Assembly (NCBI GenBank): GCA_034359265.1
Contig: CP136898.1
Coordinates: forward strand, 5,520,501-5,584,500
Source of the DNA: Canna indica
Taxonomy: Eukaryota; Streptophyta; Magnoliopsida; Zingiberales; Cannaceae
Length of the DNA stretch: 64,000 nucleotides
Direction of reading: 5' to 3'
In this document: in pieces, positions 12,311 to 22,799 of the stretch
Layout of the letters: every line of letters begins with the position of its first letter
Position numbering within the stretch: the stretch's first letter is position 1
Position numbers and translations under genes: made by a program
The notes under the pieces: model-generated
What the model saw: only the letters and a program-made list of their open reading frames with translations
Told to the model about the DNA's origin: nothing
Databases searched by the model: none

Positions 12311-12690
12311 CACTACTAGAAAAATGGTCATCAGCAACGGCTGATGCCGTTGCTGAGCCGTTGCAATAGAGCCGTGACAGAAAGTCGCGTTGCTGATGAC
12401 TTAGCAACGGATCAGCAACGACCGCTCGGGCCGTCGCTCAAAATATTATCAGCAACGGCCGCTCGGGCCGTCGCTAAAACTATTATCAGCAACGGTTTTG
12501 CCACAGACCCGGAGCCGTTGCTGATAACATTAATAGCAACAGCCGCTGAGTCCGTAGCAACGCCGTTAGTAAAACGCCGTCGCTAAGCTGTTGCTGTAGG
12601 TCATCAGCAATGGCTTTCGATACACTTTTAGCAACGGCTTTCCCACGGACGCCCGTGGGAAAGCCGTTGCTGATGACGAATACCTGCAAT
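12311..12690. repeat. subterminal repeat array, left end of element B
   Basis: About a dozen copies of the GCAACGGC core (and its complement GCCGTTGC), often as TCAGCAACGGC..GCCGTTGCTGA imperfect palindromes. In the CACTA family such arrays are the binding sites of the TNPA-type protein. Confidence 0.9.
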
Positions 12691-12977
12691 CAGAAATTTT
12701 GAAAATTTCAAATTTCCATTGATACATTAATACATTTATCTGATACATAACTCACACACCCATACCCTCATACACACATTCATTCACACATCACAAACAC
12801 CTCATACACATTCATTCACACATCACAAACACACCAACATATATACATCAAAACAATTATACTTATATTGATAATTATCCACGATAGTATAAAAACAATT
12901 CAAATGCAAAATTGAAGTATCAATATCCAAACAAAATAAGTTAAACAAGTTCAATATCCAAACAAAAAATCTCACGA

Positions 12978-14512
12978 TCAAGATGGAGGATGGTCTGGAT
13001 TATATGGCGGGGTCTGGAGCGCTTGAGTGTACACCGGCGTGGACTGACACGAGGACGATGGATTAGATGATGCCGAAGAGATGACTGGTTCGGGATGACC
13101 TGACAAGTTGCGTAGCATAGCTTCTATATTCGTCATCGTCTGACTCTGACGCTCCATCATCTCAGTCTGACGCGCGACCGTCTCCTCTAGTGTCCTTATC
13201 CTATTACTATGATCATAACTGGATCTAGAGGTGGACGGCCGCTCACCAGCGACCGGAGGGGTCGGTGCCCCAAGTGGCCCTAGTACGGCTCGCGCATGAC
13301 CACTATCTGCGAAGTCATATACGCGGCCATGGTCCCAGCCACCTGCGGCCTCGACCCACGATGCTGCGTCAAAGTCCTCGGGGGTACCCCCGCGCTGCAC
13401 CACCGTCTGGCTGTAGGTCTCCTACTCGAGTTTGATTTTTTGTTTAATATTTATCATAAAACTTAAATTATAAATATATAATGAATAATTTAAACAAATA
13501 TATAATTACCATAATGTATGCAGCGCGGTTGTCGATGTACTCCCCCGTCCCATGTGCTCGACGGTGAGTCCGCTCGAACACCGCCATCGGGGAGGGTCGC
13601 TGGACAGTCCCGTCATCCGACATCGTCGTCTACATTTACAAAACAAATACATTAATTAGTACACATAATAACAAATAAAATATATAATTAAAAGATATAC
13701 TTACCATACGGTTTGCGTGCACTGCAAATGCAACAGAGCCGCCGGTGTGACGCGCTGCTCCTCCCGACATGCGATTTCTAGCCACATTCCGAGAAACCTC
13801 CTGCCATCGATCCGTCGACCATATCCCCACGAGCTGGTCCCATATATCCGGAGTAATCCAACCGGGGCCGTATCCCCGAGTCTCCGCGATGTTAGTGGTC
13901 CCAGCTCGGGCCATCGCTTGGGACCGAGCCTGCCCCAGCTGCCCGTTGTACCTTGCCCGGGAAATAGCCTCCCAGGCAGCGTAAATGAAGGGCCTCTGGT
14001 CCTCGGCCCATGTATAGCGAGCCTGCAAAATAATAATATCAGTACCAATATTAATATATCATCATGCATGTAAAAAATAATAATAATACGTGCCTCAAAT
14101 CGCGCCATAACATGTCGACGTGCTCGCTAGGCACGTGAGACCACGTAGGCCATGCCCCGTGCATGTATCGTCGAATAGTAGAAGAAATGCTCCTCGGCAC
14201 TTCTTCTTGCTCGAACCTGCACAACAAAAATAAATTTTAATATTATATTATGATATAATGAATTTGTAATGATTCATAATTCATGATATATTACCGCTCC
14301 CCAATCACGCTAATCAATCTACGTGACTCTGTGGCTGGTGGAGGCTGCCACCTGTTCGGCCCGCGTGGCCGCCTACGTCTGGATGTACTAGCCTCGGCAG
14401 TATCATCGGAATGAGGATCAACAACAGGAGGATCAGCAGCATGAGTAAGTGCTGGAGTCTCACCGATCGGAGACTCCGAAACTCTCCTGCGTCGATAACC
14501 ACGACCAGACAT
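12978..14512 (-). pseudogene. TNPA-like (Transposase_24-type) gene of element B
   Basis: Five exons can be drawn on the minus strand: 14512-14295, 14216-~14098, 14022-13705, 13630-13510, ~13422-12978, with plausible GT..AG borders. The product starts MSGRGYRRRRVSESP (basic, Ser/Pro-rich), then has MHGAWPTWSHVPSEHVDMLW, RYTWAEDQRPF, TPDIWDQLVGIWSTDRWQ, an exon with VFERTHRRAHGTGEY, and a final exon with a short heptad-like segment (IRTLEETVARQTEMMERQSQ) that may oligomerise. This is the layout of the plant Transposase_24/TNPA group, which binds subterminal repeats. Relative to element A the second exon lacks one G (GCGATTTGAG against GCGAGTTTGAG), a probable frameshift, so I treat it as non-functional. 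Lies 3' of TNPD, as usual for CACTA. Confidence 0.8.
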
Positions 14513-14587
14513 ATCTGTCGAACAGACATATAATCAGATTATTATATAAATAGTAGAGATATATTTAATAAAATATATACTTTACAA

Positions 14588-17188
14588 TTATTCTTCATCA
14601 TCTGAATAATAGTCTTCGAATTCTTCTTCTTCTTCCTCTTCTTCCTCTTCTTCATCTTCTTCATCTTCTTCATCTCCAGCTTCCTCAATTTCATGATCGT
14701 CATCATCAGCATATTCAACTTCTAATTGAATTGACGTTGTGTCTGCATCCTCGAGTATTGGAATAATACGATCCACAGCAGGAAGATCATCTTCTTGATA
14801 GAAACCAGGAGGATCATTTTCTCCTACTATCGGATCATTTTTTCCTCTACCTTTTGTCTTACAGACTACACGCCAATCTGCTCTATCTTTATTTCGAGCC
14901 GGATACTTCGCGTAATATACTTGTTCGGCTTGTGATGCCAATATAAAAGGCTCATTTGCTGCCAATTTCGATTTGTAATTAACCTCAACAAGTTTGTATT
15001 TTGGATGAACTTTCATGCCCCTTTCTGTTGTATCGAACCAATGACATCTAAATAGGATCACTGATTTCAAGCCGAAGTAGTGCAACTCTATCACTTCTTC
15101 CACCAGTCCATAAAAATCCATATCACATTCAACATAGGTTGTCCCTTTCACGCAGACCCCAGCATTCATCGTCTTCTTTGCAAATGAATATTCAACCGTG
15201 TGAAATTTATACCCGTTAACAAAATATCCGCTATAGCACGACACAAGTCGCGACGGTCCACTAACAAACTCAAATATTCTTTCATCTATTTCAGCTCTGT
15301 GATCTTTGCTGTAAGTCTGAATCCAAGTAGGGAAATCACGATTCCGTAATCTCTTCAATTCTTGATCGTTGTGAATAGAGTATTTTTGCACCATCTCAAT
15401 GTCAAATATTTCAATGAATTGTTCAATCTCTGGACAATTGAGTAATACATACAAGTGTGCCAAATGATACTCTTCATCGCTTAAGTGTCGAGATGGACGA
15501 GAACCAAAAGCACGACCAGAGTGACAAAATATATTTAAACGTCCATCTGAATGTCGAACACCCCCGTCGTCGTTACGTGGAAGACGATCAAATCTTGTTT
15601 GTACTGTCGATTCAAAGTAAAATGAGCAGAATGTTGAAATTTCTTGAATGATATACGATTCAGATATTGATCCTTCAACAGCTGCGGTGTTCTTTACTTT
15701 TTTCTTCAGACCGCGGTCGTACGATTGAAATTTCTTGAATGATATACGATTCAGATATGATTCAGATATTGAGCAAAATGTTGACAACATGCCGTACGCG
15801 GGGAAATCATTGATTGTCCACAAGACCGCGGCCTTTAAATTGAAGTTTTGCTTCCGATGACAATCATAAGTGACAGCTCCCTCAGTCCACAATGTTTTCA
15901 ATTCATCTATCAAGGGTCTGAGAAATATGTCAATTTCTTTTCGCGGACCCTTAGGACCCGGAATAATCATCGAAAGATAAATAAATTCATCTTTCATGCA
16001 CATTGACGGTGGCAAATTATAAACTGTCAGCAGCACTGGCCAAACTGAATAAGGAGTTGCAGAATGTCCAAACGGATTAAAACCATCTGTGCACAATCCC
16101 AATCTGATATTTCTAGTATCCATAGCAAATGAAGGATAACATGTATCCAAATGTTTCCATGCTTCACTGTCAGATGGATGAGTCATTACTGTATCATCAC
16201 GACTTCTTGCATGCCAACTCATGTAGGGGGCTGTCTTTTCCGACATGAATAATCTTTGAAGCCTCGGTGTTAGTGGAAAATACCGAAGCACCTTAAACGG
16301 GATATTTTTCTGTCGAACCGATTTCTTCTCCTTGTAACGAGGGTGTTGACATACAGGGCATTTATTCAACTGCATATTTTCTTTATAATATAAAATGCAG
16401 TTATTTTGGCACGCGTGTATTTTTTCGTACCCAAGCCCCAATTTTCTCATCAGCTTTTTAGTCTTATAAAAAGTAGGCTCAAACTTGTTATCAGTAGGCA
16501 GCATTCCATTAATCAATCCAGCAATCCGATCATACGCAACTCCGCTGATATTATAATCGGCCTTGATGTTTAAGAGCTATGTCATTGCTGAAAACCTAGT
16601 GTATTTAGGACAATTCTCATACAAAGGTTCATCGGCAGCTTTCAACATCTCATAAAATTCTGCAGCTTATTTATTCGGTAATTCAATCTCTACCGCAGCC
16701 CCTACTTCTGTGATATCAACCGCTGTAGTATCTGGTGGGACTGATGTCTGAAGATCTGGCCGATCAACATTATCATTCAGGCGGAATTGACCCCCAAGAC
16801 TATCAAGTATCATAGTTCTATAGGGATTACATTGACTGGATGAAGAAGCACCAGCAGAGGAAGATTCACCATATGTCTGAACGACAGGATTGCTCGACGT
16901 CCCGACTTCGCGTGACTCCCCGTGACAAGTCCATAGAAAATATCTTGGTGCAAATCCTTTGCTATATAGATGCAGAGTGACAGTCTCCCGATCCAAAAAT
17001 CGTCCATTTGAACAAATGCGGCACAGACATCGGATTTGATCACCCATGCTAACGAAATTCCGATTCGAATAGGCGAAATTTAGGAAGTACGTTACGCCTA
17101 ATCGAAACTCATTCGTTAAAGCTCCACGATCAAGACGTCGGTACATCCAACTTCGATCAGCCGACATGATTCTGTCAATCAATGACAA
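14588..17188 (-). pseudogene. TNPD/TNP2-like CACTA transposase of element B, with stops and internal deletion
   Basis: One frame of 867 codons on the minus strand, start ATG 17188 (alternative Met at 17167, matching the start retained in element A). N-terminal 1-100: Transposase-associated zinc-finger-like domain (SWMYRRLDRG, C..C in QIRCLCRICSNG). After two in-frame stops (TAA 16669-16667, TAG 16579-16577) come the Transposase_21 motifs: CPVCQHPRYK, RSRDDTVMTHPSDSEAW, LGLCTDGFNPFG, PGPKGPRKEIDIFLRPLIDE and FPAYGMLS. The remainder of that domain is deleted and replaced by a short scrambled segment, after which the DUF4218/DUF4216-type tail continues (LYVLLNCPEIEQFIE, VECDMDFYGLVEEVIEL, WRVVCKTKGRG). 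C-terminus is very acidic (run of Glu). It would cut and join element ends; this copy cannot. Confidence 0.9.
15634..15758. repeat. 34-bp direct repeat at the internal deletion scar of TNPD
   Basis: 15634-15667 and 15725-15758 share TTGAAATTTCTTGAATGATA and the following ACGATTCAGATAT. They lie just where the TNPD domain order breaks. Short templated duplications of this type are typical filler at repaired plant double-strand breaks. Confidence 0.85.
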
Positions 17189-17229
17189 TTTCTTTGGTTA
17201 ATGTCTTTAGGTGAGATTGTTCTATTCCA

Positions 17230-17443
17230 TTCGGGATTTATGTTATTCGTACTGCACTTACATTTTTATTTTAACTGTTAACTAATTATTCTAAATTTCG
17301 ACAGCATCTCCCTACAGTTCTCCGAATACGCATATCATCTGGGCGCGTATCGGAGAACAAGAGAGATGTTGCCAAATTTTAGAATAATTAGTTAACAGTT
17401 AAAATAAAAACGTAAGTACAGTACAAATAACTATATTCCCAAA
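17230..17443. repeat. ~100-bp-arm hairpin in the leader of element B
   Basis: Arms about 17230-17331 and 17345-17443 are nearly complementary: ATTTTAACTGTTAACTAATT against AATTAGTTAACAGTTAAAAT, CAGCATCTC against GAGATGTTG, GTTCTCCGAATACGC against GCGTATCGGAGAAC; loop about 13 bases. It sits ~40 bp upstream of the TNPD start. The same hairpin, with its own compensating changes, is in element A at 19817-20024. Confidence 0.92.
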
Positions 17444-17640
17444 TTGTCCAATCAGGGACAATTCAAGAATTGTACGTCGTATAAAAGATCATCTACTTCT
17501 TTTACACGAACATACAATTCCCGAACGGATCTAAGGTTTTGCTAAATCATATCCGATTCGTCGATGCGTACGTGAAACATATCAACTCGTCGGATGGATG
17601 ATTATTTTCTAAATGTTTCGAGACAGTTCGAGTCCATATT

Positions 17641-18000
17641 GGATGATTTCGGCGCGCGTCCGAAGTGGACGATTCCGGCGCGAGTCCGAATTGGACGATT
17701 CCGGCGCGCGTCCGAAGTGGACGATTCCGGCGCGAGTCCGAAGTGGACGATTCCGGTGCGAGTCCGAATTGGACGATTCCGGCGCGCGTCCGAAGTGGAT
17801 GATTCCGGCGTGAGTCCGAATTGGACGATTCCGGCGCGAGTCCGAATTGGACGATTCCGGCGCGCGTCCGAAGTGGACGATTCCGGCGCGAGTCCGAATT
17901 GGACAATTCTAGCGCGCGTCCGAAGTGGACGATTCCGGCGCGAGTCCAAATTGGACGATTCCGGCGCGCGTCCGAAGTGGACGATTCCGGCGCGCGTCCA
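17641..18000. repeat. 26-bp minisatellite in the leader of element B
   Basis: About 14 head-to-tail copies of a 26-bp unit, GGACGATTCCGGCGCG followed by (C/A)GTCCGAA(G/T)T. Because 26 is not a multiple of 3 the array is open in several frames on both strands and mimics a repeat protein; I do not believe it is coding. It lies between the TATA box and the hairpin, and the same unit occurs in element A. Confidence 0.95.
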
Positions 18001-18098
18001 AAATTAATCTAAACCCTAATAATTAATCTAACAAATTAAACAATTAATCTAAACAATTAATTAACAATTATAAAATAATTAATTAACAATTTCAAAAC

Positions 18099-18123
18099 AA
18101 TAATATATATATATATATATATA
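18099..18123. repeat. (TA)n microsatellite
   Basis: Uninterrupted AT/TA run of about 12 units in the leader of element B, next to the GC-rich block 18124-18300. Confidence 0.95.
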
Positions 18124-18442
18124 TTCCGGCGCCGGAGTCCACCCTCCGGCGCCGGCGTACAGTGGCCGGACACACTGTCCGGCCACTGTAGAAGGTCCGG
18201 CGGCGGCCATTGGCCGACCGCCGTCGGCCGAAACCCTAGAAATAGGGTTTCGGTCGGATTTTAACCTCTCCGGCCGAAACATAGTGAGAGCCGGTTGGCC
18301 GATCAACATACCGGCAGCAGCGGCAGCGGTGGCGAGAGGCGTCGGCGAGAGGCGTCGGCGTTGGCAGCAGCGGCGAGAGGCGTCGGCAGGAGTGGCGACG
18401 GCAGCAGCGGGAGGAAGAAGGGTCGGGCGCGAGAGCGTGCCC

Positions 18443-18450
18443 TATATAAA
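18443..18450 (-). promoter_or_regulatory. TATA box of element B
   Basis: Minus strand TTTATATAGG directly inside the right subterminal repeat array and before a GC-rich leader. The equivalent sequence is present at the equivalent place in element A (18913), which supports it as the transposon core promoter. Confidence 0.65.
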
Positions 18451-18756
18451 CTTATCAGCAACGGCTCACTCGCCCGTTAGAACGCCGTTGCTGATAAGTT
18501 ATCATCAGCAACGGCTCACTTATCCGTTAGTAAGCCGTTGCTGAAAATTAAAACATCAGCAACGGCTCGCCTTTCCGTATGAAAGCCGTTGCTGATAGTT
18601 AAAATAATCTGCAACGGCTCGGTTTTCCGTTAGAACGCCATTGCAGATACAGATATCTGCAACGGCTCGGGCGGCCGTAAGAATGCCGTTGCAAATAGCA
18701 ACGGCTTGAGCGGCCGTTGCTGATAGCCGTTGCTGAAGATCAAGTTTCTAGTAGTG
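18451..18756. repeat. subterminal repeat array, right (promoter) end of element B
   Basis: Repeated ATCAGCAACGGCTC..GCCGTTGCTGAT units about every 50-60 bp, ending at the terminus TTTCTAGTAGTG. Expected TNPA-type binding region adjoining the promoter. Confidence 0.9.
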
Positions 18757-18759
18757 ATA

Positions 18760-18912
18760 TGTTGTATCTGCAATGGCGTTCTAACGGACACGTGAGCCGT
18801 TGCAGATATTAATTACCTTAGCAACGGCTTTCTAACAGACAAGTGAGCCATTGCTGATGATTAACTTATCAGCAACGACTTTCTAACGGCTAAGTAAGCC
18901 GTTGCTGATAAG
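18760..18912. repeat. subterminal repeats of element A (remainder of its promoter end)
   Basis: Continues the array of 12208-12310 interrupted by element B: ATCTGCAATGGCGTTCTAACGG, then GCCGTTGCAGAT, GCAACGGCTTTC and similar units. Confidence 0.9.
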
Positions 18913-18920
18913 TTTATATA
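18913..18920 (+). promoter_or_regulatory. TATA box of element A
   Basis: TTTATATAGGG just inside the subterminal repeats, followed by a GC-rich leader with CCTCCTTCTTCCTCCTCC; mirror of the element B promoter. Confidence 0.6.
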
Positions 18921-19423
18921 GGGCACACGATCGCGCCCGCCTCCTTCTTCCTCCTCCTCTACCCGCCGCCGCTGCTCTCTTCCGACGCCGCTGCTGCCGC
19001 CGCCGCCCCATCCACGACCTCCGGCTCCGACCTCCGCCTCACATTCGATTCGAGGTATTTCTCGCCGCCTCTGACCCCCTATTTGTTAGAGCCGATCGAA
19101 ACCCTTAAAATAGGGTTCCAGCCGGTGGTTTATGCAGTGTTCGGACATTGGACTCCGGCGCCGAAAATGCTTATATAATATTATTTATATATATTTTTAA
19201 TTTTTAATTAATTGTTTGAATTAATTATTTAATTTGTTAGATTAATTTTTAGGGTTTAGACTAATTGTTATGATTTTTAGATTAATTGTTAGAGTTTATA
19301 GTAATTTTTAGATTAATTTAGTTAGATTAATATTATGTTTTAGATTAATAATTGTATGTTAATTATTTAAATTAGTTAAAATATTATAGATTAATATTAA
19401 TTAATTAGTTAAAATGTTAATTA

Positions 19424-19630
19424 GTCCGGAGTAGTCCTCAGTGGACTCACGCCGAAATCGTCCACTTCGGACTTGCGGCAGAATCGTCAATTTCGGACTC
19501 GCGCCGAAATCGTCAATTTCGGACTCGCGCCGGAATCGTCCACTTCGGACTCGCGCCGGAATTGTCCATTTTGAACTTCTGCCGGAATCGTCCAATTTGG
19601 ACTCGTGTCGGAATTGTCCACTATGGACTC
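19424..19630. repeat. 26-bp minisatellite in element A
   Basis: About 8 copies of the complement of the unit in element B (GTCCACTTCGGACTCGCGCC-like), so inverted, as expected for oppositely oriented relatives. Copies are more diverged than those in B. Confidence 0.9.
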
Positions 19631-19816
19631 GAACTAACTTGAAACATTTAGAAAATAATCATCCATCTGACGAGTTGATACGTTTCACGTACGCATCGAC
19701 GAGTCAGATATGATTTAGCAAAACCTTAGATCCGTTCGGGGGTTGTATGTTCGTGTAAAAGAAGTAGATGATCTTTTATACGACGTACAACCCTTGAATT
19801 GTCCCTGATTGGATAA

Positions 19817-20024
19817 TTTGGGAATATAATTATTTGTATTGCACTTACGTTTTTCTTTTAACCGCTAACTTATTCTAAATTTCGGCAGCATCTCTCTTGT
19901 TCTACGATATGCGCCCAGATGATATGCGTATTCGGAGAACTATAAGGAGATGCTGCCGAAATTTAGAATAAAGTTAGCAGTTAAAAGAAATACTTAGTGC
20001 AATATAAATAATATAAATCCCAAA
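19817..20024. repeat. hairpin in the leader of element A
   Basis: Arms about 19817-19913 and 19925-20024, with TATTCTAAATTTCGGCAGCA opposite TGCTGCCGAAATTTAGAATA, and a short loop CCAGATGATAT. Homologous to the element B hairpin and, like it, just upstream of the TNPD start. Confidence 0.92.
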
Positions 20025-20048
20025 TGGAATATGACCATCTCACCTAAA

Positions 20049-20107
20049 GGCATTAACCTAAGAAATTATCATTGATTGACAGAATCATGTCGGCATTAAC
20101 CTAAGAA
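20049..20107. repeat. deletion junction of TNPD in element A with 16-bp filler repeat
   Basis: The sequence follows the TNPD leader and start (..GACAGAATCATGTCGG, 20087-20093), then has GGCATTAACCTAAGAA, a copy of 20049-20064, and continues directly with the last codons of TNPD (AATTCGAAGACTATTACTTA). Some 2.5 kb of TNPD present in element B is missing. Confidence 0.88.
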
Positions 20108-20215
20108 TTCGAAGACTATTACTTAGATGATGAGGAATAATTGTAAAGTATATCTTATATTAAATATATCTCTACTATATATATAATAATCTAATTATAT
20201 GTCTATTCGACAGAT

Positions 20216-22510
20216 ATGTTTGGTCGTGGTTATCGTCATAGGAGAGCTTCAGAGTCTCCGATCGGTGAGACTCCAGCACTTACTTATGCTACCGATTCTC
20301 CTGTTGTTGATCCTCCTGCCGATGATACTGCTGAGGCTAGTACATCCAGACGCAGGCGGCCACGCGGGCCGAACAAGTGGCAGCCTCCGCCACCCGCAGA
20401 GTCACGCAGATTCATTAGCATGATTGGGGAGCGATAATATATCATGAATTATGAATCATTAAAAATTCATTATATCATAATATAATATTAAATTTTATTT
20501 TTTTTGTGCAGGTTTGAGCAAGAAGAAGTGTCAAGGAACATTTCTTCTACCATTCGACGATATATGCACGGGGCATGGCCCACGTGGTCTCATGTGCCCA
20601 GTGAGCACGTCGATATGCTATGGCGCGAGTTTGAGGCACGTATTAATTTTTTTTATACATGCATGATGATTAATATTGGTACTGATATTATTATTTTGCG
20701 GGCTCGCTATACATGGGCCGAGGACCAGAGGCCCTTCATTTAAGCTGCCTGAGAGGCTATTTCCCAGGCGAGGTACAACAGACAGCTGGGGCAGGCCCGG
20801 TCCCAGGCGATGGCCCGAGCTGGGACCACTAACATCGCGGAGACTCGAGGATACGACCCCGATTGGATTACTCCGAATATATGGGACCAGCTCGTGGCAT
20901 TATGGTCGACGGATCGATGGCAGGAGGTTTCTAGGACTGCGGCTAGAAACCGCATGTCAGGGGGAGGAGCGTGTCACACTGGCGGCTCTGTTGCATTTGT
21001 TGTGCACGCGAACCGTATGATAAGTATACCTTAATTTTAATTATATATTTTATTTGTTACTCTGTGTACTAATTAATGTATTTGTTTTGTAAATGTAGAC
21101 GATAGTGTTGGACGACGGGACTGTCTAGCGACCCTCCCCGATGGCGGTGTTTGAGCGAACTCACCGTCGAGTGCATAGGACGACGGGGGAGTAAGTCGAC
21201 AACCGCGCTGCATACATTATGGTAAGTATATTTGTTTAAATTATTCATTATTTATTTATAATTTAAGTTTTATGAAAAATATTAAACAAAAAGTTAAACT
21301 CTAGTAGGAGACCTACAATCAGACGGTGATACAGCGCGGAGGCACCCCCGAGGACTTTGACGCGGGAGCGTGGGTCGAGGCTGCAGGTGGCTAGGACCAC
21401 GGTCGCGTGTATGGTTTTGCAGATAGTGGTCATGCACGAGCCGTGCTAGGCCCGCTTGGGGCACCGACCCCTCCGCATGCTGGTGAGCGATCGTCCACCT
21501 CCAGGCAAGGTTTAAAATCTCGGTACCGGTACCGATTTCGGTCACCGGCCGAAACCGGTACCGTACCGTACCGACACACGGTACGGTCCGGTATGGAAAA
21601 TAGCATACCGGTTTTTTTTTTTTTTTAGAGTTAGATATAACTTTAATAATACATAATTGATGAATAAATACTTAAAATCAATATTCAAATGTCAAATACA
21701 TAAATTTCAATGTTTAAAAGCCATTTGGTACTCTATTAGGATTTTTCATAGATACAAGAGAATAACATTAGAATTAATACCATGTGTTGGTACGCAACAT
21801 AAGACGTACCAACTCATGATATTCATCATCTTAGTTGATGTTGCGCTACGTCTTATGTTGCGCTACGCAGAGTCTTCGGCAGTCCTTTGGGTTGTGGGCC
21901 TATGTCGCCCTATATTAATTCTAATGTAATTCTTTTGTATCGAGAAATCCCAATAGAGTACCAAATGGCTTTTAAACATTGTATTCATGTATTTGACATT
22001 TGAATATTGATTTTAAGCATTTCTTCATCAATTATGTATTATTAGAATTATATCTAACTCTAAAAAAAAACCGATATCGTGTAATACCGGGCGGTATAAT
22101 ACATATACCGCCCGGTATAATACATATACCACCCTTACCGGGCGGTATATGGCGAAATACCGCCATATACCGCCCGATATACATGATATACCCGGTATTT
22201 TCAAATACCGAGTATATCGAATACCGGAATCCTCAAAAACCGGTATATACCGTTTCGGGCGGTATTTTAAACCTTACCTCCAGGTCCAGTTCTGATCATA
22301 GTACCAAGATAAGGACACTAGAGGAGACGGTCGCGCATCATAGTTAGATGATGGCAGAGATGCATGCTATGTTACGCAACATCTCAGCTCATACCGGAGC
22401 AGGCATCCCCTCGGCATCATCTGATCCATCGTCCTCAAGTCAGTCCACGCCGGTGTACACCCGAGCACTCCAGACCCCGCCATATGATCCAGACTATTCT
22501 CCATCGTCAT
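20216..22510 (+). pseudogene. TNPA-like gene of element A, interrupted by stops and a MITE
   Basis: Plus-strand exons parallel those of element B: 20216-20433 (MFGRGYRHRRASESPIGETP), 20512-20638 (MHGAWPTWSHVPSEHVDMLW), 20700-~21017 (RARYTWAEDQRPF, IWDQLVALWSTDRWQEVS), ~21099-21223 (VFERTHRR), then the last exon from about 21308 split by the 770-bp MITE at 21506-22275 and resuming to about 22510 (SQSTPVYTRALQTPPYDPDY). In-frame TAA (20741), TGA (20750) and TAG (21126) where element B has sense codons show decay before or after the MITE insertion. Would bind subterminal repeats if intact. Confidence 0.85.
21506..22275. mobile_element. 770-bp foldback MITE inserted in TNPA of element A
   Basis: Ends CAAGGTTTAAAAT.. 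and ..ATTTTAAACCTT, flanked by direct repeats ACCTCCAGG (21497-21505, 22276-22284). Long inverted arms about 21627-21780 and 21908-22062 (AGAGTTAGATATAA opposite TTATATCTAACTCT; ATTTGGTACTCTATT opposite AATAGAGTACCAAAT). The outer parts are rich in CGGTACCG/CGGTATAC words, the centre has another small inverted repeat (GCAACATAAGACGTA / TACGTCTTATGTTGC). No coding capacity. Element B lacks it at the same site. A 8-9 bp duplication fits hAT or Mutator mobilisation. Confidence 0.9.
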
Positions 22511-22799
22511 CATTAGATTTATTGTTTTTTTTATATATTGACTTTGTTACTTAGATACTATACTTGATTAATTTATTTTGTTTGGATATTGATACTTCAA
22601 AATTGCATTTGAATAGTTTTTATACGATTGTGGATAATTATAATTATAAATATAATTATTTTGATGTATATTTTGGTGTATTTGTGATGTGTGAATGAAT
22701 GTATGTATGGGTGTATGAGTGTGTGAGTTATATATCAAATAATGTATCAATATATTAAATGGAAATTTGGAATTTTAGATTTTTTCGATTGCAGGTTGT

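Larger units (their letters stand above)
12311..18756 (-). mobile_element. CACTA (En/Spm) element B, nested in element A
   Basis: Seen: ends CACTACTAGAAAAA (12311) and TTTCTAGTAGTG (18756), flanked on both sides by ATA (12308-12310, 18757-18759). Length 6446 bp. Both ends have arrays of subterminal GCAACGGC-type repeats in both orientations. Inside, on the minus strand from right to left: TATA box (18450-18443), GC-rich leader, 26-bp minisatellite, hairpin, TNPD-like transposase, TNPA-like exons. Order and ends are those of plant CACTA elements. The coding regions are damaged, so it is probably not autonomous. Confidence 0.94.

Noticed and set aside
13701..14108. Overlapping frames on both strands across the TNPA-like exons of element B
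   Set aside because: The frame with TWAEDQRPF/IWDQLV motifs and splice borders is the real one; the others are shadows.
17547..18012. Several open frames of 60-137 codons with SRRNRPLRTRAGIV-type repeats on both strands
   Set aside because: They are produced by the 26-bp minisatellite, which is open in many frames; no start context, no partner exons.
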